A stretch of 40,368 bases of DNA from JASHVB01 sp036489395 (GCA_036489395.1 DASXFW010000190.1:1-40368), one strand, 5' to 3'; positions 1 to 8,425 are shown, counted from the stretch's first letter. Translations and numbers: made by a program. The notes: generated by a model from the letters alone, not told the origin.

Positions 1-1
1 G

Positions 2-118
2 CTGGCGCTGCGGATCAACCGCTTGAACGGCGATTGGGACGCCTATTGGGCCCGCCTCGCCGCCAAGCCGCCCGCCAATCTCAACCAGCCAACAGTGTCG
101 TCAGATGTCGCCGCTTGA
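2..118 (+). CDS. C-terminal end of an unidentified protein, cut by the window edge
   Basis: An open frame runs from the window edge to a TGA at 116-118 and gives the last 38 residues of a protein. The readable tail includes LALRINRLNGDWDAYW and ends in SSDVAA. I do not recognise the family with confidence. The short basic and aromatic tail, and the decayed gene fragments that follow, would suit a transposase or other mobile-element protein, but that is only a guess. Codon use looks ordinary for this genome. Searching the upstream contig would settle it. Confidence 0.4.
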   Translation: MALRINRLNGDWDAYWARLAAKPPANLNQPTVSSDVAA

Positions 119-206
119 GCGCACAAGTTTGGTTCGCACCCATGTGTTGGACTTGGTGCGGCAATGATGCTAAAAATAATGTACGAGTAGAGAACCGTAC
201 CGCGTC

Positions 207-228
207 TTGGTGCGTGAAGGCGCACCAA
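207..228. repeat. Perfect 8-bp inverted repeat
   Basis: TTGGTGCG and CGCACCAA are separated by 6 bases. The hairpin lies about 90 bases after the stop of the first gene fragment and just before the argJ remnant. The downstream ACTACTACTTT is only weakly T-rich, so it could be a poor terminator or the relic end of a mobile element. Confidence 0.35.
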
Positions 229-241
229 CTACTACTTTGCA

Positions 242-455
242 GTGTAGCCCGGCGCCACCGCGCCATCCGCACACCGATCGACGGACTGTCGCGGTCCGCC
301 GGCTTGCCAGCCTTGCCCGCGGTCGCGACGATGCGGTCCCAGTTGGCGTCCTCGCCGGCGCGAGGATTTTCGCGTCGGTGAGGATGAAGCGAAGCATCGT
401 CGCCACGTCGGGCGCGCTCATGCCGCTGCCGTTGGCAAGGCCGGCAGGCGCAAAC
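242..455 (-). pseudogene. Decayed internal fragment of a second argJ
   Basis: Read on the minus strand, this stretch encodes SGMSAPDVATMLRFILTDAK followed, after an internal deletion, by EDANWDRIV and GKAGKPADRDSPSIGV. These match two separate parts of the intact ArgJ at 6763-7992 (about residues 183-208 and 316-363), so roughly 330 bp between them has been lost. The join falls at a GCCGGCG that occurs near both breakpoints. The fragment also lacks about 9 bp near its distal end and has no start, no N-terminal chain and no processing-site threonine, so it cannot make a working enzyme. It has the same orientation as intact argJ, with the glycan genes between the two. A second diverged argJ acquired by transfer is an alternative to duplication of the local gene. 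Confidence 0.75.
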
Positions 456-733
456 GCTCTGAACTGCACCGCGATTCTTAATTTTTACACGCGATCGTGA
501 TTCCCGCGCCCGCGCTTCGCGGGGTACTGCCTGTCCCGTGCGTTGCGGTGCAACCGCAACCAAAGGCACACTCATGCCCGGCTCGCCGCAGGTTGTCGGG
601 GAATTGAACATCGAGTAGAAACGACCGCATCGCGACGCGTGCTACCGCCAGTTGGCGACAGCGCCTGGGCCGGCGAATCCTAGAGGTAGGGCGCATGTCA
701 GTCATAACGCCTACCTGAACGGCAGGAAGTGTA

Positions 734-3700
734 TTGAACGAACTCGCTGAACTCGGAGCGTTCGGGAATGATGTCGGGTTTCCAGAACCGGAGATTGCTG
801 GCCGTTCGCGGCTCATCCTCGTGGTGGGAATGCATCGCAGCGGGATGTCTGCGGTCACCCGCGCCCTCAGTTTATGCGGCGCCTCACTGCCGCGGGACCT
901 GATCGAGCCGGCGTCGGACAATCCTGTCGGCTTTTGGGAAGGCCGGCAGATCTTCGATATTCACGAAGACATCTTCCGTAGCGTCGGATCGTCCTGGACC
1001 GATATGAAAGGGCTGCCGCCTCACTGGTTTGCCAGCGAGGAAGCAGCGTTGTTCCGCTACCGCCTGGGCCGCGCCATCGACCCGGACCTAAGCTCGGTGC
1101 ACCCCCTGCTGGTCAAGGATCGGCGCCTGTGGCGACTTCTCCCCTTGTGGAAGCAGCTCTGCGCCGAGCGCGAAATCGACGTGAGGTTCGTGCTTCCGGT
1201 TCGCCATCCTCTCGAAATCGCGGAATCGCTCGACACCGGCTCGCCCACCGCAACGGCCGAGGCGCTGCTGCTGTGGCTACGTCACGTACTTGAGGTGGAG
1301 CGAGAGACACGCGGACTCGATCGCTGTTTCATCTCTTACGACCAGTTCGTGCAGGACACGCCGCGTGCCATCGCACGCGTTGTACAGCGGCTGAAGATCG
1401 TACCACACGCCGGTGCCGATGCGACCGCTGTTGCCGGCGTCATCGATCAGGGGCACGTGGATCACCGGCGACCCGAGAAGGATCTGGCCTGCGCGCCGTT
1501 CGTTTCAGATTGGATAAGAGCGGCTCATGAGTGGCTGCGCCAGGCCGCCGCCGACACATCGCCGGATCCGACGGTCATCGATGAAATCGCCGCGGCGCTG
1601 CATGCCGCCGATCTGACGTTCGGCCCTTTACTCACGGCGCATGCATCGTATGACGTTCCCCAATCGGCCGGCGAAGCGGGGACGCCACCGGCGATCGGCA
1701 AATTCGTCGCGGCATTCCTCGCCCATCAGGGCAACCTGTCCGACAAATGGGAACAATACCTCGGCGTGTACGAAGCGGAGCTGCAGCGCTTCGTCGCCGC
1801 CAGGCAGCCAATCCGCCTGCTGGAAATCGGCATTCAGAACGGCGGCTCGCTACAGCTCTGGTCGCGCTACCTGCCCGCGGAATCCTCCGTGACCGGCATC
1901 GACATCGATGATCGGTGCGTGCGACTCACGACCGACCGTACCGTACGGGTGTTGATCGGCGACGCCAGCAACCCCGATGTCCTCGCACGTCTGCTGGGTG
2001 ACCAGGAGTTCGATGTCATCATCGATGACGGGTCGCACCGGTCGGTGGACATGATTGCGACCTTCGAAGCCTGCTTCGACCGGCTGCGGCCCGGCGGCCT
2101 CTATTTCGTCGAGGACCTGCATTGCAGCTACCGGCCCGAATTCGGCGGTGGCTTTCGCCAACGCGGCGCCGCGCTGGAGTGGTTCAAGTTGCTGGTTGAC
2201 GCACTCCACGCCGATCACATTGAGGATTCCGCGGTTGCCGATGCGGAACGCGAGCGGCTCATGGCATATAACCGCGCCATAGCCCGCATCGAATTCTTCG
2301 ATTCGATCATGGTGATCGAAAGGCTGCAGGCGCCGAAGACCGCACCGTACCGCCGCATCTTCGCCGGACGCGACATGCCGGTCGAGGATGTGCGGTCGGC
2401 ATTGCTGCGGATGCCGCCTGCCGCAATACGCAATCTTGTACTGGCGCCGTCCGCTGCGGACATATTTTCCCCGGCGATGGTTGAGGCGCTTGCCTCGGCG
2501 CGGGAAGAAGCCGGCGCGCTGCGTGTAAGGCTGGAACACGCGGTGACGGAAGCGGCGCACGTGGCCGCGGCAGCCGAGCCGGCCGACGCGACAGCAGAGG
2601 CAGTGGCCGCGAAGGCGGAACATGCCGAAGCACAGTTCCGCCAGACGGCGGCGGCACTGGCTGCGGCCGAAGCGGCACTGGCTGCGGCCGAAGCGGCGCT
2701 GGCCGAGGCTGAAGTGGGTCGGGCGCGCGCCGAAAGCGACGTGTCGGCCGCGCGCCAGCAGGCGGCGGCAGCAGCACACGAAGCCGAGGTTTATCGCGCA
2801 AACCGGGACAGCCTGCTGGCCTCGACGAGCTGGCGGATCACCGCGCCGCTGCGTGGTCTGAGCGAGGTGATGCGTCACGGACCTACCGCGCTGCGGCGCC
2901 AGCCCGGCCGGCCGTCGGCCGCGGCAAACGGGGGCGGATCACAGCTCCCGCGTCGGCTGGCCGACATCGGCGCCGCGGCGATGAAGCGTCTGCCGCCGCA
3001 GTTCGCCAGCAAGTCCGAAGTCCCGACATTGGTGCAGGCCGTGTCCCAGCGATTTTCGGCCTTGCAGCCGCTGTGCCTGCTGCCGGCGCGTGACGAGGGT
3101 CGCCGCGTCACCATCGTAACCGACAGCATCAACGCCGGCAGTTTGTTCGGTGGTGTGGCAACGGCCCTCATCCTCGCCACGCTGATGGCGCGGCGCCTCG
3201 GGGCCAAACTGCGGCTGGTGACACGGACGGAACCGGCCGAGGTGGCGAATTTCGCCACGGTGCTTGCCACGCACCGCATCGACTACGGCGACAATATCGA
3301 ATTCGTCCATGCCCCGCCCGGCAGCATGCAGGAAATTCCCAGCAGCGATCGGGAGATCATGCTGACAACCTCGTGGTGGACGACGCGCACGGTGCGCCCC
3401 GTCATGCGGCCGGAGCGGATCGTCTATCTGCTGCAGGAAGACGAGCGCATGTTCTATCCGAACGGGGATGATCGGCTGCGCTGCGCTGAGACTCTGGCCG
3501 ACCCAAACCTGCATTTCGTCATCAACAGCCGCATGTTGTTCGAACACTTCGTCAACGGTCCCGAACCGCTGCCGAACATTCGCGCGCGAGGTGTGTGGTT
3601 CGAGCCGGCTTTTCCCGCATTCGACCGTCCGGCGGAACGCGCCCCACGCAACGGCGGCAAACGCCGATTCTTCTTCTATGCCCGGCCGACCAATCTGCGG

Positions 3701-4177
3701 AACCTTTACTGGCGCGGCCTGGAAGCGATCGGCGCATGTCTGGAGGAAGGCATCCTCGACCCTGCGGAATGGGAATTTCACTTCGCCGGGCGCGACCTTT
3801 CCGACGTTGAGCTGCCGCGCGGCGTGCGGCCACTGCTCAGCCAGAACCTGCCGTGGCCCGAATACGTGAAACTGGTGCAGTCGGTCGATGTCGGACTTTC
3901 GCTGATGGACACACCGCACCCCAGCTACCCGCCGCTCGACCTTGCCGCGAGCGGCGCCCTGGTCGTCACCAACCGGTACGGCGGCAAGACGTCGCTGACG
4001 CAGTATTCGGGAAACATCATCTGCGCGGAGCCGACGATCGACGGATTGAAACGCGGCATCCATGAGGCCGTCCGGCGGGCCAAGGATCCGCAACGACGTC
4101 CGGCACCAGACCATTTGCAGCGCAATTGGGAGCAGACATTGGCTCCGGTGCTAGAACACCTGTTTCCTGGCGTCTGA
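734..4177 (+). CDS. Sulfotransferase/methyltransferase/glycosyltransferase fusion protein (1147 aa)
   Basis: This very large protein appears to combine three glycan-modifying activities. Residues about 26-270 look like a PAPS-dependent sulfotransferase, with the phosphate-binding loop VVGMHRSGMSA at 30-40. Residues about 330-560 form a class I SAM methyltransferase, with LLEIGIQNGG near 362, IIDDGSHRS near 430 and GGLYFVEDLHCSY near 455. Residues about 583-690 are an alanine- and glutamate-rich coiled coil, followed by STSWRITAPLR, a linker seen in other multidomain glycosyltransferases. Residues about 785-1147 resemble WsaF-type rhamnosyltransferases (GT4-like). The start is a TTG preceded by AGGAAG; an internal start would cut into the sulfotransferase. 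The next glycosyltransferase begins 5 bases after the stop, so they are probably co-transcribed. Domain calls come from motifs; acceptor sugars are unknown. Probable location is the cytoplasm or inner membrane face. Confidence 0.8.
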   Translation: MNELAELGAFGNDVGFPEPEIAGRSRLILVVGMHRSGMSAVTRALSLCGASLPRDLIEPASDNPVGFWEGRQIFDIHEDIFRSVGSSWTDMKGLPPHWFASEEAALFRYRLGRAIDPDLSSVHPLLVKDRRLWRLLPLWKQLCAEREIDVRFVLPVRHPLEIAESLDTGSPTATAEALLLWLRHVLEVERETRGLDRCFISYDQFVQDTPRAIARVVQRLKIVPHAGADATAVAGVIDQGHVDHRRPEKDLACAPFVSDWIRAAHEWLRQAAADTSPDPTVIDEIAAALHAADLTFGPLLTAHASYDVPQSAGEAGTPPAIGKFVAAFLAHQGNLSDKWEQYLGVYEAELQRFVAARQPIRLLEIGIQNGGSLQLWSRYLPAESSVTGIDIDDRCVRLTTDRTVRVLIGDASNPDVLARLLGDQEFDVIIDDGSHRSVDMIATFEACFDRLRPGGLYFVEDLHCSYRPEFGGGFRQRGAALEWFKLLVDALHADHIEDSAVADAERERLMAYNRAIARIEFFDSIMVIERLQAPKTAPYRRIFAGRDMPVEDVRSALLRMPPAAIRNLVLAPSAADIFSPAMVEALASAREEAGALRVRLEHAVTEAAHVAAAAEPADATAEAVAAKAEHAEAQFRQTAAALAAAEAALAAAEAALAEAEVGRARAESDVSAARQQAAAAAHEAEVYRANRDSLLASTSWRITAPLRGLSEVMRHGPTALRRQPGRPSAAANGGGSQLPRRLADIGAAAMKRLPPQFASKSEVPTLVQAVSQRFSALQPLCLLPARDEGRRVTIVTDSINAGSLFGGVATALILATLMARRLGAKLRLVTRTEPAEVANFATVLATHRIDYGDNIEFVHAPPGSMQEIPSSDREIMLTTSWWTTRTVRPVMRPERIVYLLQEDERMFYPNGDDRLRCAETLADPNLHFVINSRMLFEHFVNGPEPLPNIRARGVWFEPAFPAFDRPAERAPRNGGKRRFFFYARPTNLRNLYWRGLEAIGACLEEGILDPAEWEFHFAGRDLSDVELPRGVRPLLSQNLPWPEYVKLVQSVDVGLSLMDTPHPSYPPLDLAASGALVVTNRYGGKTSLTQYSGNIICAEPTIDGLKRGIHEAVRRAKDPQRRPAPDHLQRNWEQTLAPVLEHLFPGV
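2655..2703 (+). repeat. 21-bp tandem repeat encoding coiled-coil heptads
   Basis: The unit CACTGGCTGCGGCCGAAGCG plus G occurs at 2655-2675 and again, identically, at 2676-2696, followed by a diverged partial copy. Each unit encodes the seven-residue block ALAAAEA, one coiled-coil heptad. The exact DNA identity of the first two copies points to recent slippage, so coiled-coil length may vary between strains. Confidence 0.8.
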
Positions 4178-4182
4178 CAGCG

Positions 4183-5469
4183 ATGTTCCGTGCCGCCCGC
4201 ATCGACCCGGTCGAGTATGCCCCGCCCTGGGGGGCAGGCTTCGATGAACGCCTCGCGGCACTGACGGCTCGGCCGCGGCGCATCGCCTATTTCTACGAGC
4301 TGCCGGATACCAGCACGTTTCGCTACCGCGTGTTCAACATGGCGCGCTCGCTCGCCGCTGATCCACGCTGCGATACCTCGGCGTCGTGGTTCCAGTTGTC
4401 GGATCTCGACCGCACGGCGCTGTTCGTGGACCGGGCCGACGCGCTGGTGATCTGCCGCACCCGCTACACGCCGGCGGTCGCACGCATGATCGGGCGCGCG
4501 AAGGCACGCGGAATCCCCGTACTGTTCGACGTGGACGACCTGGTGTTCGATCCCGAATACGCACACATGGTCATGCACACGCTGGATCAGGACACCGCCA
4601 CCGAGGCCGCTCTGGACACGTGGTTCAGCATGTTCTCGCGGCTCGGTACTGTGCTGCGGATGTGCGACGGTGCCATCACAACCAATCAATGCCTCGCGCA
4701 TCGGATCGAGGCCTTCGCCCCGCACCTGACCGCCCGCATCGTTCCCAACTTCTTCAACGCGGCGCAACAGGCTCTGTCGAGCCGTCTGTATGAGGCCAAA
4801 CGCCGATCCGGATTCGCCTCCGACGATCGCATCCATATCGGCTATTTCAGCGGCACGCCGACGCATAACCGTGACTTCGCCGTGGTCGCACCGGCGCTGG
4901 CGCGCGTCCTGGACGCCGAACCACGCGCAATCCTTCGCGTGGTCGGATTCCTTGAACCTAAAGACGCCATGGCGCGCCACCACGCTCGCATTGAGCAATT
5001 CCCACTACAGGATTTTATGAATCTGCAACGCCTTACCGCCGAAGTCGAAATCAACATCGCCCCTCTGCAGGACAATCTGTTCACCAACTGCAAGTCCGAG
5101 CTGAAGTACTTCGAGCCGGCGATCGTCGGGACGATTACCGTCGCCACACCGGTTTACACCTTTCGTAATTCCATTCAGGATGGCGACAACGGGCTCCTGG
5201 CATGTTCACATGAGTGGGAAACCAAATTACATTCCGCCATCCAGCTTGTAAGAAACCGCGCCGACTATGCCAGGATGGCAGAGCAATGCTACTCGCACGT
5301 GCTCCGTAGTTATGGTTGGGATGGGTTCGGCATCAGTATCGAGGCAGCGATCTTTGGCGATGCGGATACGGCACGCGGTGTGCCGGGGCCACCCATGCAA
5401 GCACGGGACGCAAGGCCGCTGGCGCTCGAGCCGGCCGGCAACATGCCGGGGTCGGTCAATGACGGCTGA
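4183..5469 (+). CDS. Glycosyltransferase, GT4-like (428 aa)
   Basis: Probably transfers a sugar in assembly of a surface polysaccharide or protein glycan. The N-terminal RRIAYFYELPDTSTFRYRV (about residues 32-50) and VLFDVDDLVFDPEY (about 112-125) are typical of a group of bacterial glycosyltransferases acting on capsule or O-antigen chains. A second Rossmann half follows, with IHIGYFSGTPTHNRDF and a C-terminal ELKYFEPAIVGTITVATPV region where family-4 enzymes bind the donor. I chose the ATG at 4183, five bases past the upstream stop, because the open frame upstream overlaps the end of the fusion gene and reads as non-family sequence. No signal peptide is visible, so it should act in the cytoplasm. 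Donor and acceptor cannot be read from the sequence. Confidence 0.8.
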   Translation: MFRAARIDPVEYAPPWGAGFDERLAALTARPRRIAYFYELPDTSTFRYRVFNMARSLAADPRCDTSASWFQLSDLDRTALFVDRADALVICRTRYTPAVARMIGRAKARGIPVLFDVDDLVFDPEYAHMVMHTLDQDTATEAALDTWFSMFSRLGTVLRMCDGAITTNQCLAHRIEAFAPHLTARIVPNFFNAAQQALSSRLYEAKRRSGFASDDRIHIGYFSGTPTHNRDFAVVAPALARVLDAEPRAILRVVGFLEPKDAMARHHARIEQFPLQDFMNLQRLTAEVEINIAPLQDNLFTNCKSELKYFEPAIVGTITVATPVYTFRNSIQDGDNGLLACSHEWETKLHSAIQLVRNRADYARMAEQCYSHVLRSYGWDGFGISIEAAIFGDADTARGVPGPPMQARDARPLALEPAGNMPGSVNDG

Positions 5470-5487
5470 CATCAGGCCAGCGGCGGA

Positions 5488-5865
5488 CCTCCGCATCGGC
5501 CTAACGGGCTTGCGCAGCACGGCGGCATGGATGAATCCTATGCCAGCACGTTCAACGAAGTTGATCTGTGCCTGCGGGTTCGCGAGTCCGGTCGCGCTGT
5601 AATTCTGTCCGCCCGGACGACGCTGATCCTTTATGAATCGTTGTTCTCCGGCAGACCGGCTTCCCCGGAAGAGACAGGCTTCCCCGGAAGCGGCGGAGCG
5701 GCAGGCGAGGGATGCCCAGCGGATACGCCGGTGCTGGCGCCACGGCTTGCGGACGATCCTTGCCACGACCCGAATCTATCGCTGCAGCGCGGGAACGAAG
5801 CAGGCCTCGCAGTTCCGCCCAGGGTTGCCAGACCGCCGATCAGCGATCCAGCAGAAGCCGCATGA
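5488..5865 (+). pseudogene. Frameshifted remnant of a family-2 glycosyltransferase
   Basis: The frame reads RPNGLAQHGGMDESYASTFN then EVDLCLRVRESGRAVILSA and TLILYESL, matching the C-terminal part of GT2 rhamnosyltransferase-like enzymes. The usual stretch of roughly 80 or more residues between the NGLxQHxG and GGxDExYA motifs is missing, so an internal deletion has occurred. A 19-bp tandem duplication at 5658-5690 then shifts the frame; family-like sequence continues in another frame (PEAAERQARDAQRIRR) and returns to the first frame for DPCHDPNLSL and GLAVPPR. Upstream catalytic sequence is absent. The 3' end overlaps the last bases of the convergent RgpF-like gene. It is non-functional as it stands and is probably a former member of this glycan cluster. 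Confidence 0.75.
5658..5690 (+). repeat. 19-bp tandem duplication causing a frameshift
   Basis: GGCTTCCCCGGAAGAGACA at 5658-5676 is followed directly by GGCTTCCCCGGAAG at 5677-5690. Removing one 19-bp unit restores a continuous glycosyltransferase frame across the join, so the duplication is a likely inactivating event. Confidence 0.75.
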
Positions 5866-6763
5866 GTGCCGGCACGCTGTCGCGCGTCGCATAGCGATCG
5901 CGGCTCAGCAACCAGAACAACACCAGCCGGCGAATCGAATGGACGGCGGGATCGCGTTCCCGGCCCGCCGGGCGTGCGATGGCATCGAGGTGCACCTGGA
6001 TGACATCAAGGGGGAAATCCGGGAAGCGTCGCACTACGTCCGGCCAGCGGCGCACCCAGGGCAGCGCGAACGGGTTCTCCCGCAGCAATTGCACCTTGAT
6101 GAACGGCACGCCGCCCCTGCGTACTGCTTCCTCCCAGTTCAACAGCATCGGGTTGAACGGCAGCAGCCGCGCCAGGTAACGCCGGTCGGCGGCCTGCCAC
6201 ACCGCGCCCCAGCGCGGGCAGGTGTCCTCCAGCGCAGCGCCCAGCGCCAACTCTCCACGGACAACGATCTCCCGCTTCGTCATGTCGTCGAATGGCTGAT
6301 CGAACACGCGCTGCACTACGGGGTGCCAGAACATCGATGCGGTGAAATGCACGAACCAGGATTGCAGGTGGCGACCGCGCTCCAGGCTTTCCACCATGCC
6401 CCACACATCGAGGCCGCTGCCCGTCATCCTGCGGACGATCGGCGTCAGATCGCTCAATGGGCCGTACACGCTGTCGTTGGCCAGCAGGATGTGGCTCGCT
6501 GCGCCGACATGGCCTTCGCCGATCAGGTGCCGCCAGGTGCCGAAGTCGAGACCCGTGTTGGGACGTTCGACGAACGTCAGGCCCGCGGCCAGCAATCGCG
6601 CAACGGCCGGAGCGTCCCGTTCCAGCGGCCCGGCATGGCCGACCACAACGCGAAACCCTGCGCGGCGCAATGCGTCGAGGTAGAACGCGACATGCGGATG
6701 AATGCGACCCTGTGGATCGTACGCCGCAAACAGACAGACGGGCTGGTCGCCGGACGACTGCAT
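5840..6763 (-). CDS. RgpF-like rhamnan synthesis family protein (307 aa)
   Basis: Belongs to the rhamnan synthesis F family, found with rhamnose-containing polysaccharide genes and thought to act as glycosyltransferases or their partners. Family motifs are clear: LFAAYDPQGRIHPHV at residues 11-25, RPNTGLDFGTWRHL at 67-80 and ILLANDSVYGPL at 92-103. The start at 6763 was chosen because its ATG shares one base with the argJ stop (TGATG), an arrangement favouring translational coupling. An in-frame ATG 57 bases further upstream would overlap argJ and adds no family sequence. The gene is therefore probably expressed from the ppiC-argJ transcript although its role belongs with the glycan genes 734-5469 on the other strand. 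No signal peptide or membrane segment is evident. Confidence 0.8.
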   Translation of the reverse strand: MQSSGDQPVCLFAAYDPQGRIHPHVAFYLDALRRAGFRVVVGHAGPLERDAPAVARLLAAGLTFVERPNTGLDFGTWRHLIGEGHVGAASHILLANDSVYGPLSDLTPIVRRMTGSGLDVWGMVESLERGRHLQSWFVHFTASMFWHPVVQRVFDQPFDDMTKREIVVRGELALGAALEDTCPRWGAVWQAADRRYLARLLPFNPMLLNWEEAVRRGGVPFIKVQLLRENPFALPWVRRWPDVVRRFPDFPLDVIQVHLDAIARPAGRERDPAVHSIRRLVLFWLLSRDRYATRDSVPALMRLLLDR

Positions 6764-7992
6764 CAGCTCCGATACGATCCGTTGATGTCGATATATCCGT
6801 GCGTCAGGTCGCAGGTCCACACTGTGGCGCGACCGCGACCCAGCCCGATGTCGATGGCGATCTCCACCTCGCGGCCTTTCATGTGGGCCACCACCGGCGC
6901 TTCGTCATAGCCCGGCACCACCGCACCCTCCCTGGCCATCCATACGCCGCCGACGCCGATCGAAAGCTTGTCACGATCCGCAGGCTCGCCGGCCTTGCCG
7001 ACCGCCATGACGATGCGGCCCCAGTTGGCGTCCTCGCCGGCGATCGCCGTCTTCACCAGCGGCGAGTTCGCCACGGCCATGCCGATCCGCTTGGCGGAAC
7101 GGGCATTCGTCGCACCGGTCACGTCGATCCGCACCAGCTTCTGCGCACCCTCGCCGTCGCGCACAACGGACAGCGCCAGGTCCATCAGCACCGTATCCAG
7201 CGCGCGGGCGAAATCCGTCAGCACCGCGCCGCCCTCCTTCGGCACGCGCGGATGTTTCGCATGGCCGGTGGCGATCACCAGCACGGTGTCGGAGGTGGAG
7301 GTGTCGGAATCGACCGTGGTGCAGTTGAAGCTGCGGTCCACTCCCTTTTTCAACAAAGCCTGCAGCGCCGGTGCCGGAATCTTGGCGTCGGTGAAGATGA
7401 AGCACAGCATCGTCGCCATGTCGGGCGCGATCATGCCGCTACCCTTGGCGATGCCGGTAATGCGCACTTCGGTCTCGCCGATCTGCGCGGTCTGCGTGGA
7501 TGCCTTGGGAAACGTGTCGGTGGTCATGATGCCGCGCGCCGCTGCTTCCCATGAATCGTCGTGCAGCGAGGCGTGCAGCGCCGGCAGCGCCGCCACCAGC
7601 TTCTCATGCGGCAGCACCTCGCCGATGACGCCCGTGGAGGCGACGAACACCTGCTTCGGCGGGCAGCCGACCAGCGCCGCGGCAGCGGCGGCAGTGGCGG
7701 AGCAGGCCTCGCGCCCGGCGCGTCCGGTGAAGACGTTGGCGTTGCCGGCATTCACCACCACCAGGCGCGCCTTGCCGCCGGACAGCGCGGCGCGGCACCA
7801 ATCGACCGGCGCGCCGGGGCACTTGTTGGAAGTGAATACGCCGGCGGCGGTGCTGCCCTCCGGCACCTCCATCATCACGACGTCGGTTCGTCCCTGGTAG
7901 CGTATTCCCACTTCGGCGGCGCCCAGCAGAACGCCGGGCAGCGGCGGCAATTGCGGCAGCGGAACGGCGAGCGGCGACATTGTTGTGGCCAT
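6763..7992 (-). CDS. argJ: Bifunctional ornithine acetyltransferase / N-acetylglutamate synthase ArgJ (409 aa)
   Basis: ArgJ recycles the acetyl group from N-acetylornithine to glutamate, and in bifunctional forms also makes N-acetylglutamate from acetyl-CoA, in cytoplasmic arginine synthesis. The self-processing site ASTGVIGE places the nucleophile at Thr120; cleavage there gives alpha and beta chains. Other family blocks are NAGNANVFTG (81-90), KGSGMIAPDMATM (about 181-193) and GEDANWGRIV (about 315-324). Full length is normal. The ATG at 7992 has AAGGAAAT just upstream. Two periplasmic parvulin genes lie upstream on the same strand, an order common in alphaproteobacteria, but a 433-bp repeat-filled gap separates them. 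The stop overlaps the start of the RgpF-like gene. A decayed argJ piece lies at 242-455. Whether it is mono- or bifunctional cannot be read from the sequence. Confidence 0.95.
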   Translation of the reverse strand: MATTMSPLAVPLPQLPPLPGVLLGAAEVGIRYQGRTDVVMMEVPEGSTAAGVFTSNKCPGAPVDWCRAALSGGKARLVVVNAGNANVFTGRAGREACSATAAAAAALVGCPPKQVFVASTGVIGEVLPHEKLVAALPALHASLHDDSWEAAARGIMTTDTFPKASTQTAQIGETEVRITGIAKGSGMIAPDMATMLCFIFTDAKIPAPALQALLKKGVDRSFNCTTVDSDTSTSDTVLVIATGHAKHPRVPKEGGAVLTDFARALDTVLMDLALSVVRDGEGAQKLVRIDVTGATNARSAKRIGMAVANSPLVKTAIAGEDANWGRIVMAVGKAGEPADRDKLSIGVGGVWMAREGAVVPGYDEAPVVAHMKGREVEIAIDIGLGRGRATVWTCDLTHGYIDINGSYRS

Positions 7993-8136
7993 ATTTCCTT
8001 ACCCGAGGATCGTGAGTTCATGCGAACCGGTCGAACGATCGAATCGCGGCGCACGTGCGGACGGTGTCATTGCGAGTTCCCCACCAGCCTGGCGGCTGAC
8101 CCGCACTGGATGAAACGGCGTCGGCGGCCTGACGTA

Positions 8137-8167
8137 GGTTCCCCCTCCCTCAAGGGGAGGGGGAACC
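8137..8167. repeat. Perfect hairpin, 13-bp arms
   Basis: GGTTCCCCCTCCC and GGGAGGGGGAACC flank the 5-base loop TCAAG. A related G/C-rich hairpin follows the third copy of the arm at 40320-40340. There is no following T-run, so a classical terminator is unlikely. Confidence 0.75.
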
Positions 8168-8169
8168 TT

Positions 8170-8271
8170 GGTTTCCTGTCAGGAGCGTCGCGACGACGCA
8201 AGCTCGTTCGCGACAAGCAGCGGCTCATCCCGAACGAGAGTGCTTCGTCGCTTCGCTCCTGGCAAGAAACC
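8170..8271. repeat. Inner long hairpin of the nested element
   Basis: The 27-base arms 8170-8196 and 8245-8271 begin GGTTTC, share CAGGAGCG and end GCGACGA, with four mismatches. Pairing continues inward through CTCGTTCG (about 8202-8209) and CGAACGAG, so nearly the whole 102 bp can fold as one stem. Confidence 0.7.
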
Positions 8272-8425
8272 GCGGCCTTCCATTCTGCGGATGGGACGCA
8301 TGCTCGTCACCCCCACGTCGTGCCGACCGTTTCATCCAGGGCGGGCCGGCCGCCAAGCCGGTAGTGAACTCGCAATGATAGCGCGTGGGGCACCATCTCA
8401 TTGGTCAACATTTTCGCGGGCTCGT

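Larger units (their letters stand above)
8067..8378. repeat. Nested inverted-repeat element between ppiC and argJ
   Basis: Outer arms of 52 bases (8067-8118 and 8327-8378) begin TCATTGCGAGTT and end CTGGATGAAACGG, and match at 45 of 52 positions in inverted orientation. Inside are a perfect 13-bp hairpin (8137-8167) and a second long hairpin (8170-8271). Related single copies of the arm lie at 29234-29284 and 40246-40297. The element fills most of the 433-bp gap 7993-8425, which holds no credible gene. It resembles a REP cluster or MITE; no transposase or obvious target duplication is present. Confidence 0.8.
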
